From: Brumimicrobium salinarum
GTDB lineage: Bacteria > Bacteroidota > Bacteroidia > Flavobacteriales_D > Crocinitomicaceae
NCBI RefSeq assembly: GCF_002844555.1
Contig: NZ_PJNI01000002.1
Span: 124,001 to 188,000 of the forward strand
Length of the DNA stretch: 64,000 nucleotides
Direction of reading: 5' to 3'
Under the pieces are notes generated by a model that was not told the DNA's origin, searched no databases, and saw only the letters and a list, made by a program, of their open reading frames with translations. Shown piece by piece: positions 1-7,910 of this stretch. Position 1 is the first letter of the stretch, and every line of letters starts with the position of its first letter. The translations under genes were made by a program, and so were the position numbers.

Positions 1-1
1 T

Positions 2-769
2 AAAAATTGTTTCGAAATAAGCCAAGAAATCTATAATAAAACTTCAGGTGCTTTTGATCCTACTGTTCATCCTTTAGTTGAGCTGTGGGGTTTTTTTAAA
101 CGAAATGAACATACGCCTTCACAAAGTGAAATTGATAGTGTGCTTAACTTTGTAGGACTAAAACCTAATCAATTGTACACGTACAAAGAAAACGTATTGG
201 AAAAACAAGATTCGCGTTTTAAGCTAGTTTTTAATGCCATTGCTAAAGGTCAATCAGTTGATGTTATAGCAGATTTACTAAATAAGAAAGGACAGACTAA
301 TTATTTTATAGAAGTGGGCGGAGAAATACGTGTTAAAGGATTGAATGACCAAAAGGCCAAGTGGATAATTGGAATTGATGTACCTAAAGAATCAAACTCA
401 GGGCAAGAGGGTGTTCAAAATAGAGCCTTAGAAAATTATATTGAAATAACAGACGTCGCCGTAGCTACTTCAGGAAACTATAGAGATTTCTATGAACTAG
501 AAGGTAAAAAGTATAGCCATACCATAAGTCCAGTTTCTGGAAAACCAGTTAAACATAGTTTGCTTAGCGCAACTGTCATAGCACCAACAACTGCAATGGC
601 GGATGCTTATGCCACTGCATTTATGGTAATGGGCGTAGATGCTTCTTTAGAATTTGTTAAAAATAACCCAGATTTAGGTGTGGATATTTATCTTTTATTT
701 GATGCCGGAAACGGTAGAATTGAGAGAGCTTATAGCAGAGGAATGCTAAATTACTTGATAGACAGATAA
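2..769 (+). CDS. apbE: FAD:protein FMN transferase, 5' truncated by window edge
   Basis: ApbE attaches FMN covalently to threonine in exported or membrane flavoproteins such as NqrB/NqrC and RnfG. The frame is open from base 2, so the true start lies outside the window. Visible family motifs are TSGAFDPTVHPLVELWGF near the edge, AIAKGQSVDVIADLL, the glycine motif FIEVGGEIRVKG, the HTISPVSGKP segment and the metal/FAD-binding stretch TTAMADAYATAF. The missing N-terminus would carry the lipoprotein signal and first part of the FAD site. In flavobacteria this gene commonly follows nqrA-F, but whether it does here cannot be seen. Identification is firm. Confidence 0.93.
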   Translation, partial: KNCFEISQEIYNKTSGAFDPTVHPLVELWGFFKRNEHTPSQSEIDSVLNFVGLKPNQLYTYKENVLEKQDSRFKLVFNAIAKGQSVDVIADLLNKKGQTNYFIEVGGEIRVKGLNDQKAKWIIGIDVPKESNSGQEGVQNRALENYIEITDVAVATSGNYRDFYELEGKKYSHTISPVSGKPVKHSLLSATVIAPTTAMADAYATAFMVMGVDASLEFVKNNPDLGVDIYLLFDAGNGRIERAYSRGMLNYLIDR

Positions 770-880
770 AGAAGAATAATCTTAAATAAATTTCATTTTT
801 CTTTATTTTTTAAAGCCAACCTGATACTTTACAGTGAATATATCTAAGCTGTCATTCATGTGAATCAACGATTAACTCCC

Positions 881-930
881 AAAATCCTTCCATATTTGAA
901 AATCGAGATTTCCAAACATGGAAGGATTTT
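881..930 (+). terminator. Stem-loop downstream of apbE, probable terminator
   Basis: A perfect 13-bp inverted repeat has arms at 881-893 (aaaatccttccat) and 918-930 (atggaaggatttt). The 24-base loop holds a smaller gaaa/tttc stem. The right arm ends in four T but there is no long U tract, so it could be a weak intrinsic terminator or an mRNA-stabilising hairpin between apbE and the next gene. Confidence 0.5.
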
Positions 931-1079
931 GTTAGGTTAAAGAAAATATTTTTTATTGTAGCTTATTAAACTGTTGGTAAAGTTCCCGATAAGCATTTTT
1001 TAAAATGTTTAACAATGATAAAAGTAAGTTTAGGTACCAAAACTTTTACTCCTATCTGTCTTTTTAGTATATTAGAGGT

Positions 1080-1319
1080 ATGAAAAATAAAGTTTTAATT
1101 CTATTTATGTTTGTCATTTCTCAAGGTTGGTTAATGGCACAAACTCCGCAACATGTTACCCAAACTGATAAAGAGCAAATTAACTTTTGGGAATCTAACA
1201 CAGCAATGATTATTGGAATAGTGGTAATCGTTTTGCTAATTATCGCCCGAACATGGTCAAAACGCATCCATAAGAAACGAGATGAAGTTGTTAATAATAA
1301 AAACGAGGACGAAAATTAA
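1080..1319 (+). CDS. Small exported or membrane protein with one C-terminal TM helix
   Basis: A 79-residue protein. Residues 1-20 look like a signal peptide ending near LMAQ. A polar stretch follows, then one strong hydrophobic helix at about 43-57 (IIGIVVIVLLIIA), then a very basic and acidic tail. No cysteines are present, so it is not NqrM, the small iron-delivery protein found near nqr/apbE genes. It lies 310 bp after apbE on the same strand but beyond the stem-loop. Function unknown. The hydrophobic architecture and start context make a real gene likely. Confidence 0.65.
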   Translation: MKNKVLILFMFVISQGWLMAQTPQHVTQTDKEQINFWESNTAMIIGIVVIVLLIIARTWSKRIHKKRDEVVNNKNEDEN

Positions 1320-2023
1320 ACCTGATTTTTAGCTACGTTGAGATGCATTGAACTGCTGAACCGAACTCGCAAGCTCAACGTATTAAATAATTCTATCTAA
1401 CAAATTGACTAAGTTACTAAAATCAGCTATTTTATATCACAAAAGTCCCGCTACTTTAGAATACAGGTAATAATTTGATTCACGAATTTTTTTGTCATCA
1501 TTTTTGTTTTGCTACGCGACAAAAATGCCGCCAAAAAGAATTATACCGATATTTATAGCCCCGAGTTGCGCTTTGCTTACACGGGGCTATAATTACTTGA
1601 CACCTTCAGCGTCAGGTGTAATTTAATCTAAAAAATTCGACTTAGTCGATGAAGTTAGCTATTTTATCCCGCTTTATTCACCAATCTTAATCTTTAAATT
1701 TATAAACCAGTAATATTCTTGTATTTGATTGTGTTTCATTCAATTTTTAAGAACCCCAAATTTGGGTACTAATAATTTTGCAAGATTTTGATTTAATTTT
1801 GACCTATTTGTCGTTACAAGCCCCGTGAAATATGCATATATTCCTTTAGGGCTTGTGCCTAAAATAGATTCAAAATTAAATGCATGAATAATGCGGGTTA
1901 TGTTACAAAAGACCCTGTTTTGGAATGCGGCTAATAAACCTCCACAAATAGTGTAGTGCGATTGATTGAATAAAGCATGAACAATAAAAAATAAATATCA
2001 TTTTTTTAATTGTTTATGCTTAG
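1320..2023. repeat. Gene-free 700-bp stretch dense in stem-loops
   Basis: No credible gene is seen. At least six inverted repeats lie in about 530 bp: 1334-1342/1374-1382 (tacgttgag), 1499-1507/1519-1527 (catttttgt), 1554-1563/1582-1591 (tatagccccg), 1600-1605/1614-1619 (acacct), the 12-bp palindrome 1755-1766 (cccaaatttggg), and 1816-1823/1849-1856 (acaagccc). A short phrase, agctattttat, also recurs in direct orientation near 1428 and 1654. The pattern resembles a graveyard of REP/MITE-type intergenic repeats between apbE-side genes and the minus-strand genes that follow. The family is not recognised. Confidence 0.55.
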
Positions 2024-2401
2024 TTAAAACAATTCGGTTGCAATAAATACAATCGAACAAATAATTAAACTTGCTACATTAAGCTGTTTTTCTGGAACTA
2101 AAGAACTGTTCTTAAGCGACCTAAAATGTATAACTCCTATAATAGAAGCTATTACAAAACAGAATGCACCAACAAAAACTCCTGTCAAGTCCATTCCTAA
2201 TCCCATCATCTCACCATTTATTTCAACTTTTCCTCTATTTGGATCAATCCAGTAGATTAAAAACATGATGACTTGAAAAAGTGCTGAATAGGAAAAAATA
2301 GAAATAAGCACTGATGCTAACACCTTAAATAACAAAATCAATTTAAAATAATACAAAATAAGCATAGCAGCAGCAAGTGAAATTACTACAAGCTGTGGCA
2401 T
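2024..2401 (-). CDS. Four-TM hypothetical membrane protein
   Basis: A 125-residue protein with hydrophobic segments at about 4-20, 24-52, 71-92 and 108-122, separated by a short polar loop around YWIDPNRGKVEING. There are no catalytic motifs or cysteine patterns of note. It reads toward the stem-loop-rich stretch and lies downstream of ribBA on the same strand, 141 bp away, so it might be co-transcribed with it or stand alone. No family is recognised. Confidence 0.6.
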   Translation of the reverse strand: MPQLVVISLAAAMLILYYFKLILLFKVLASVLISIFSYSALFQVIMFLIYWIDPNRGKVEINGEMMGLGMDLTGVFVGAFCFVIASIIGVIHFRSLKNSSLVPEKQLNVASLIICSIVFIATELF

Positions 2402-2542
2402 TGCTTTTAGTTTAAACTGGATAAAAACAAACGCAATTAAAAGCAGGGTAAAAGCTATGTATTTGACAGGATTATTGGCTTTTATTCATAAAGTAAATAT
2501 AAAACAATAAATCAGTTTATAACGCTATTTATGAAGCAACTC

Positions 2543-3763
2543 CTATTTTTTACTCTCAACTTTTATGGTATGTCCCATTCGATCTCGCTTTGTTTCCAAA
2601 TAGAACTTATTGTGTTTATTACTTTCTATTTCTAAAGGTACATTTTCAACTATTTCAAGTCCATATCCAATCAAACCAGTTCGTTTAGTTGGGTTATTGG
2701 ACATTAATCGCATTTTAGAAACATTTAAATCTCTTAAAATTTGAGCACCAATTCCGTAATCTCTCTGATCTCCTTTAAAACCTAGTTTTTCATTCGCTTG
2801 AACAGTGTCATAGCCTTCTTCTTGAAGTTTATAGGCTTTTAGTTTATTCATCATACCGATTCCTCGTCCTTCTTGATTCATATAAACAATTACTCCTTGT
2901 CCTTCTTCTTGAATCATGCGCATCGCTTCGTGCAATTGTGGTCCGCAATCACATCTGCATGAACCAAAGATATCTCCTGTTATACATGAACTGTGAACGC
3001 GTGTAAGTACTGGTTCGTCCTTTTTCCATTCACCTTTCACCAAAGCTAAATGCTCTTCGCCACTATTTTTATCTTCATAGGCAATCATTTCGAAATCTCC
3101 GAATTCTGTAGGTAATTGGATTTTAACTTTACGATCAACTAAGGTTTCTTTTTTAATTCTGTATTTTATAAGGTCTTCAATCGTGATAATTTTAACACCA
3201 AAGCGTTTTCCTATTTCAACCAATTGTGGCAATCTTGCCATTGATCCATCTTCATTCAGAATTTCAACAATAACTCCAGCAGGTTGAAAACCGGCTAGTC
3301 TTGACAAGTCAATAGCTGCTTCTGTGTGCCCGGCACGTCTTAAAACCCCACCTCTTTTAGCCCTTAAAGGGAAAATATGTCCTGGTTTACCTAGCTCTTC
3401 AGGTCGTGTTGATGGATCAATAAGAGCTTTGACTGTTTTATATCTATCGCTAGCTGAAATTCCTGTTGTACAACCATGACCAATTAAATCAACTGACACA
3501 GTAAAAGGTGTTTCATAAGCTGCTGAATTAGATTGAACCATCAGGTCAAGCCCCAATTCATCACAACGATCTTCAACTAAAGGTGCGCAAATTAAACCTC
3601 TTCCATGTGTAGCCATAAAGTTGATTATCTCAGGCGTAACATTTTCTGCTGCGGTAACAAAATCACCTTCGTTTTCTCGATCTTCATCATCGATTACTAT
3701 GACAACTTTTCCAGCTTTTATATCTTCAATAGCTTCTTCTATTGTGTTTAATTTATATTGCAT
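2543..3763 (-). CDS. ribBA: Bifunctional DHBP synthase / GTP cyclohydrolase II
   Basis: RibBA carries out the two entry reactions of riboflavin synthesis: ribulose-5-phosphate to 3,4-dihydroxy-2-butanone-4-phosphate, and GTP to the diaminopyrimidine. The N-terminal half has [18 protein letters not shown] and [12 protein letters not shown] of the RibB domain. The C-terminal half has the zinc-binding cysteines in [15 protein letters not shown] and the [10 protein letters not shown] loop of RibA. The start is placed at the ATG giving [10 protein letters not shown] (406 aa, the usual family length). A 12-codon-longer frame exists, but a TACTTTTG promoter element lies inside that extension. It follows two glycosyltransferase genes on the same strand after a 69-bp gap. 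Confidence 0.96.
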   Translation of the reverse strand: MQYKLNTIEEAIEDIKAGKVVIVIDDEDRENEGDFVTAAENVTPEIINFMATHGRGLICAPLVEDRCDELGLDLMVQSNSAAYETPFTVSVDLIGHGCTTGISASDRYKTVKALIDPSTRPEELGKPGHIFPLRAKRGGVLRRAGHTEAAIDLSRLAGFQPAGVIVEILNEDGSMARLPQLVEIGKRFGVKIITIEDLIKYRIKKETLVDRKVKIQLPTEFGDFEMIAYEDKNSGEEHLALVKGEWKKDEPVLTRVHSSCITGDIFGSCRCDCGPQLHEAMRMIQEEGQGVIVYMNQEGRGIGMMNKLKAYKLQEEGYDTVQANEKLGFKGDQRDYGIGAQILRDLNVSKMRLMSNNPTKRTGLIGYGLEIVENVPLEIESNKHNKFYLETKRDRMGHTIKVESKK

Positions 3764-3785
3764 AAAATTGTTCTTAATTTTTATG

Positions 3786-3793
3786 CAAAAGTA
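3786..3793 (-). promoter_or_regulatory. -7 promoter element of ribBA
   Basis: On the minus strand the sequence reads TACTTTTG, matching the Bacteroidota -7 consensus TAnnTTTG. It ends 22 nt before the chosen ribBA ATG. Its position inside the longer reading frame is the main argument for the shorter RibBA start. Confidence 0.5.
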
Positions 3794-3832
3794 CGACAAT
3801 AAAGCCGGATAATAAAAGGTTCAATCAAAAAC

Positions 3833-5011
3833 TCAATTCTTTATGAGGTCAACTAAAGTTTGGGTTACTTTATTCCATTTATATTTGGCTGAGATAAATG
3901 AACGACCTTGTTCAATTAATTGCTGACTCAATTTTGGTTCTGCTAATAAGCGTTGAATTTGATGAGCAAATGTTTGTGCTTCATCAGCAATTAAAATTTC
4001 ATGATTGGGTTGTGCGTCAAGTGCGTTGTTGGCTAATGAGGTAGTGATACATGGAATGCCTAGGGCCATAGCTTCTAAAAGTTTGTTTTGTAAACCAGTA
4101 CCTAAAAACATGGGCGCGATGAATATTTTGGCACTTTGATAAGCAGTTCTAATATCTTCAACAAATCCTGTTATATGTACTTGATCAGATGCCAACTTGA
4201 GGACTTCGGATGAAGGAGAAGCTCCCGCAATTTTTAGTTTTATGTTTTTAGGAAGTAATGGTAAAACTTCCTCTACAATAAATTGGACTGCGGTAATGTT
4301 AGGCGGATAAGACATATTCCCAGTAAAAACAAGATCGAATTCTTGCTTTGATGGGGAAGGAGAGACTAAGAAAGATTCATCTACTCCGTTTGGAACAATA
4401 TGTATTTGTTCTTTTAAAGTATGAAAAATGTAGTTTTTATCTTGTTTTGATATTATTGTATGATGTTCAAAATATTCAAAAATAGAATTTTCATAATTCG
4501 TTAATCTTTTATGTTCACTTTGAAAAATAAGTTTGTATATCCAATTAGCCGTATTGGCACGGCGCTCCATTCCTTTTGAAAATGCGTCCATGTAGTCAAT
4601 TGTTTTTGGACAATCGTGATAATTTTTAACATACTCCGCCGAACGAATTAATTGACAATAAATATGATCGGGTTGAATTCTACGCAATTGCTTGTTAATC
4701 TTTTGCTGTATACTAAGGTGATAAAAATATCCTACTTGAAAAGGTTTCTTACTCAATAATTGCCTTAATAATCCTGTTATTTTTTGAAAACCATTGATGG
4801 GATACACTGTAATGGTTTTGCAATATGGTTTCAGTTGAGATTTCCATTTTTCACCTACATTTATTTCAGATGTGCTGATCAAATGTATTTCAAAGTGATG
4901 TGCAAGCTCTTTTATTTGATGATAAGCACGTAATTTATCTCCTTTTTCCAATGGAAAAGGAAAACGCGAAGTAATTACGACTAGTTTTTTATATGTCTTT
5001 GATGAATGCAT
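3833..5011 (-). CDS. GT4-type glycosyltransferase
   Basis: A 392-residue GT-B fold glycosyltransferase of family GT4. The N-terminal acceptor domain opens with VVITSRFPFPLEKGDKLRAY, typical of this subgroup. The C-terminal donor domain contains HIVPNGVD, FTGNMSYPPN and the nucleotide-sugar motif GTGLQNKLLEAMALGIPCIT, which holds the EX7E-like region. No TM helix is visible, so it probably acts at the inner face of the membrane on a lipid-linked or surface glycan. The start overlaps the end of the upstream glycosyltransferase by 23 nt, so the two are translationally coupled. Donor and acceptor cannot be read from sequence. The general fold resembles glycosyltransferases of exopolysaccharide loci. 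Confidence 0.88.
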   Translation of the reverse strand: MHSSKTYKKLVVITSRFPFPLEKGDKLRAYHQIKELAHHFEIHLISTSEINVGEKWKSQLKPYCKTITVYPINGFQKITGLLRQLLSKKPFQVGYFYHLSIQQKINKQLRRIQPDHIYCQLIRSAEYVKNYHDCPKTIDYMDAFSKGMERRANTANWIYKLIFQSEHKRLTNYENSIFEYFEHHTIISKQDKNYIFHTLKEQIHIVPNGVDESFLVSPSPSKQEFDLVFTGNMSYPPNITAVQFIVEEVLPLLPKNIKLKIAGASPSSEVLKLASDQVHITGFVEDIRTAYQSAKIFIAPMFLGTGLQNKLLEAMALGIPCITTSLANNALDAQPNHEILIADEAQTFAHQIQRLLAEPKLSQQLIEQGRSFISAKYKWNKVTQTLVDLIKN

Positions 5012-6161
5012 GAATTCTTCTCGTTAACTTTTCAAAGCTGTAATGTTGTTCAATATATTTCTTGGCATTTGTACCTAGTTTTTTCCTTAATTTTTGGTCG
5101 AGATGCAGTCGGTACATTAAAGATCTAAAAGCGATGGGATCATCGGCAATCAGTACGTGTTTTTCATGTTCAACATCCACACCTCTTGCACCTTCTGTTG
5201 TAGTTACAATAGGTTTTCCCATTGCCATATTTTCTAATAACTTTATTTTCAAACCGCTTCCTGCATGCATCGGAATTATGCATATTCCATGTTGATGAAT
5301 AAAATCAACTGCATTTTCGACTTCTCCTTGATTCTGAACTGCAGGATGATCATACTGGTGTTTTTTCAAGCCTTTTCCACCGATAAAAAATTGGGTTCCT
5401 TTTAATCCTTCAGGAATTACTTCTTTTAAAAACCAATGAATCCCTTCAATATTTGGCTTCCAATCCATAGCGCCAAGAAAATAAAAATCGTTTTGTGCAT
5501 AATTGGGCGGCGGAAAGTTAGTCTTGACAGCTGTTGGAATTACTGTTGTCATAACATCAGGTTCAAATTGCTGAAAAAATAAAGCATCTGTTTCTGTTAT
5601 CGCTATAATTCCATCCACTTTTTTTAATTCTTTTTCTTCATATTTCTTGAGTTGAATAGCCAAATGCTTGAAATACTTTTGCTTGAGGAAATTTCCTTGC
5701 GTTTCAGCCATAGAATTCCATACTTCATGTTCTAAATTGTGGGTTCTTACAATGACTTTAATGCCTTTTTTCTTGAAAATTGAAAGATAAGGAAGCAAAT
5801 AAATACTCTCGAAAACAGCAATGGTAAATTTTTCTTTATCAATTAATTGTGTAAGTGTTTTAGCTACCTTTTTATCGTAAAAGCGAGCAACATTGTAAGA
5901 TTTATTGCGCAATAAATGATAGATCGCATCAAAAATATTAGTCTTAGTTTGAATCTTTTGATGCCCAAATTTCATTCGGTCTCTCCATGTCGTTGGATAG
6001 GCTTCGGCAGAAAACGGATGTTTATATGTGGATAAAGTAAAATGATATACTTCAACGTCGTTTAATTGAAGAAGTGACCTTAAAATACTTGAAATAGCAA
6101 CACAACCACCGTCTTTCAACGGAAAAGGAGGTTTGTTTGAAAAATGAAATATTTTATCCAT
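4989..6161 (-). CDS. GT4-type glycosyltransferase
   Basis: A 390-residue GT-B glycosyltransferase with the same layout as its downstream neighbour: an N-terminal FSNKPPFPLKDGGCVAI loop, an internal IVRTHNLEHEVW segment, FLGAMDWKPNIEGIHW at the start of the donor domain, and AGSGLKIKLLENMAMGKPIV as the donor-site motif. It overlaps the preceding permease gene by 8 nt and the following glycosyltransferase by 23 nt. The three genes therefore form one tight unit and may build or deliver the same surface glycan. The sugar specificity is unknown. Confidence 0.88.
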   Translation of the reverse strand: MDKIFHFSNKPPFPLKDGGCVAISSILRSLLQLNDVEVYHFTLSTYKHPFSAEAYPTTWRDRMKFGHQKIQTKTNIFDAIYHLLRNKSYNVARFYDKKVAKTLTQLIDKEKFTIAVFESIYLLPYLSIFKKKGIKVIVRTHNLEHEVWNSMAETQGNFLKQKYFKHLAIQLKKYEEKELKKVDGIIAITETDALFFQQFEPDVMTTVIPTAVKTNFPPPNYAQNDFYFLGAMDWKPNIEGIHWFLKEVIPEGLKGTQFFIGGKGLKKHQYDHPAVQNQGEVENAVDFIHQHGICIIPMHAGSGLKIKLLENMAMGKPIVTTTEGARGVDVEHEKHVLIADDPIAFRSLMYRLHLDQKLRKKLGTNAKKYIEQHYSFEKLTRRIHAFIKDI

Positions 6162-7734
6162 TCTTCTTTCTTTTCATCCATTTTGGTATCACTACAACAC
6201 TTCTGTCATTAGCTGCACTTATCATGAGTAATGCCGCAATTGGAGTGAGCAAAATATTTGGTCCCCACATACCAAAAAAGGGCGATAAAACTTGACTTTC
6301 AGCCATTCCATCTCCAATGGTGATTAAAACAAAGTAAATCATAAAAAGTAAAGCAGCGATAACTACTGGTGCACCAAAGCCACCACGTTTTACAATTGCA
6401 CCTAAGGGAGCGCCAATAAAAAATAGGATAATGATGGAAAAAGATAAAGCAAATTTACGGTGAAATTCAATTTCATACCTGCGCATTACACGGTGCCGAT
6501 TTCCTTCTATATCTATCTGTCCTTCTAAAGATTTTATATTGTTACGCAATTGTGACTTCATGTGATTAATTGCAGGTGTTTGCAAAGAATCGGGCATATT
6601 TTTAAATGCATATATGGGTTGAATTTTAAGTTTTTGAGGGATAGAATCTTGGATTGAATTTTTAGTTGATTTTACTTCCTCTGTTGAGGAACCATTATCA
6701 ATATCAATCATATTGGTGTCATTAGAAATGCGTTTAATTTTATTTCGAACAGCAATGTAATTGTCAATATGTGACTTTTGTACTGTATCCATTTTCTGAT
6801 CATTTAAAAAATGTATGGATTGAAAATAAGCATGTTTTGCTTTGCTATTAAAAGAAAGCGACTCCATCAGTTCATTGTAGCGTATTTTTATAGAATCAGC
6901 TGTTTCATCAATCTGAAAGACATTTAGCATTTCATAATCATTCTTAAAAAGCTCATCTTTCGACCTTTGAAGTTTAAAACCTGTCATGTCCATTTTATAG
7001 GTTGCAGTTTTAAAATCAGATTTACGACTTGGGAAAATACTGTGGTTTTTGTTTGAACTATTGTCCATTTGAAAGTCAGGGCTTTGGGCTAATTCCTCAA
7101 TTACATTTCCGTCGAATAATTTAAAGAATAGAAAATCACCATTCTCCGATTGATAAAAAGTTCCAGATTTTGCAGTAATTGTTTTGATCTCTCGACTATT
7201 TCTTCTGTCATGAATAATAATGTCTTCAAAACTATTATCCTTACCATCTTTAATTTTTATACTGAATCCATCAATCTCTTGGGTATAGGAACCGGGTTTA
7301 AGAAAGGATGTCATTTTCTTTTCTTGAATATCCCAGATTATTGAATGCCATTTATAATTGGCAACCGGAATAACATAGTTAGAAAAATAAAACGTGCCTA
7401 TAGCAATGAGTACAACAACTGAAGTTAACGGTCGCAAAATTCTGTAAATGGAAAGTCCACTAGATTTCAAAGCCGTTAATTCATTCGATTCTCCTAAATT
7501 TCCCATTACAATTAGCGATGATAGTAATATCGCTAGTGGCAATGCGAGTGGTAAAAGACTGGCAGAAACATAAAATAACAATTCAATGATAATTGCCGTT
7601 TCTAATCCTTTTCCCATCAAATCATCAATGTATTTCCATAGAAATTGCATTACAAGCATAAACATGGAAATAAAAAAGGTCGCTAAAAACGGCCCTACAA
7701 ATGATTTTATGAAAAATATACTTAGCTTTTTCAT
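6154..7734 (-). CDS. LptF/LptG-family permease (YjgP/YjgQ)
   Basis: A 526-residue member of the LptF/LptG family, whose products with LptB2 extract LPS from the inner membrane toward the Lpt bridge. Three hydrophobic helices lie in the first ~130 residues, including LPLALPLAILLSSLIVMGNL, with the hallmark GESNELTALKSSGLS cytoplasmic helix. A long periplasmic domain (about 140-410) follows, then three helices at the C-terminus. The periplasmic region is longer than in proteobacterial LptF/G (about 360 aa total), which is normal for Bacteroidota. It is the first gene of a unit with two overlapping glycosyltransferases. Whether it is LptF or LptG cannot be decided. Confidence 0.9.
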   Translation of the reverse strand: MKKLSIFFIKSFVGPFLATFFISMFMLVMQFLWKYIDDLMGKGLETAIIIELLFYVSASLLPLALPLAILLSSLIVMGNLGESNELTALKSSGLSIYRILRPLTSVVVLIAIGTFYFSNYVIPVANYKWHSIIWDIQEKKMTSFLKPGSYTQEIDGFSIKIKDGKDNSFEDIIIHDRRNSREIKTITAKSGTFYQSENGDFLFFKLFDGNVIEELAQSPDFQMDNSSNKNHSIFPSRKSDFKTATYKMDMTGFKLQRSKDELFKNDYEMLNVFQIDETADSIKIRYNELMESLSFNSKAKHAYFQSIHFLNDQKMDTVQKSHIDNYIAVRNKIKRISNDTNMIDIDNGSSTEEVKSTKNSIQDSIPQKLKIQPIYAFKNMPDSLQTPAINHMKSQLRNNIKSLEGQIDIEGNRHRVMRRYEIEFHRKFALSFSIIILFFIGAPLGAIVKRGGFGAPVVIAALLFMIYFVLITIGDGMAESQVLSPFFGMWGPNILLTPIAALLMISAANDRSVVVIPKWMKRKKNG

Positions 7735-7877
7735 GATTTTCTTTCAATTGCGAATGTACTGAATTAATTTTTATACTTGTGATGTTCCTGTCGCTTTATC
7801 TAAGCATTTTGTATTTTTGATTCACTTAATCAATACTTACCCAAAATTCTTTATGCATATAAGTGAATGTAGAAGTA

Positions 7878-7906
7878 TTGAAATTCTAAAAGTTTTTCCA
7901 TATTTG
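7878..7906 (+). promoter_or_regulatory. Promoter of the 743-aa exported protein gene
   Basis: TTG at 7878-7880 and CATATTTG at 7899-7906 are separated by 18 nt. They match the -33 and -7 elements of Bacteroidota promoters with one mismatch in the -7 box. The -7 box ends just 4 nt before the ATG at 7911, so the mRNA may be leaderless. Confidence 0.45.
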
Positions 7907-7910
7907 TAAT

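Noticed and set aside
1080-1319. The 79-aa protein after apbE as NqrM, the NQR maturation factor
   Set aside because: It has no cysteines at all, whereas NqrM needs a conserved Cys cluster; only the position and TM helix are similar.
3764-3799. RibBA starting 12 codons earlier
   Set aside because: The extension contains the TACTTTTG promoter element and the shorter start gives the usual family length and N-terminus.
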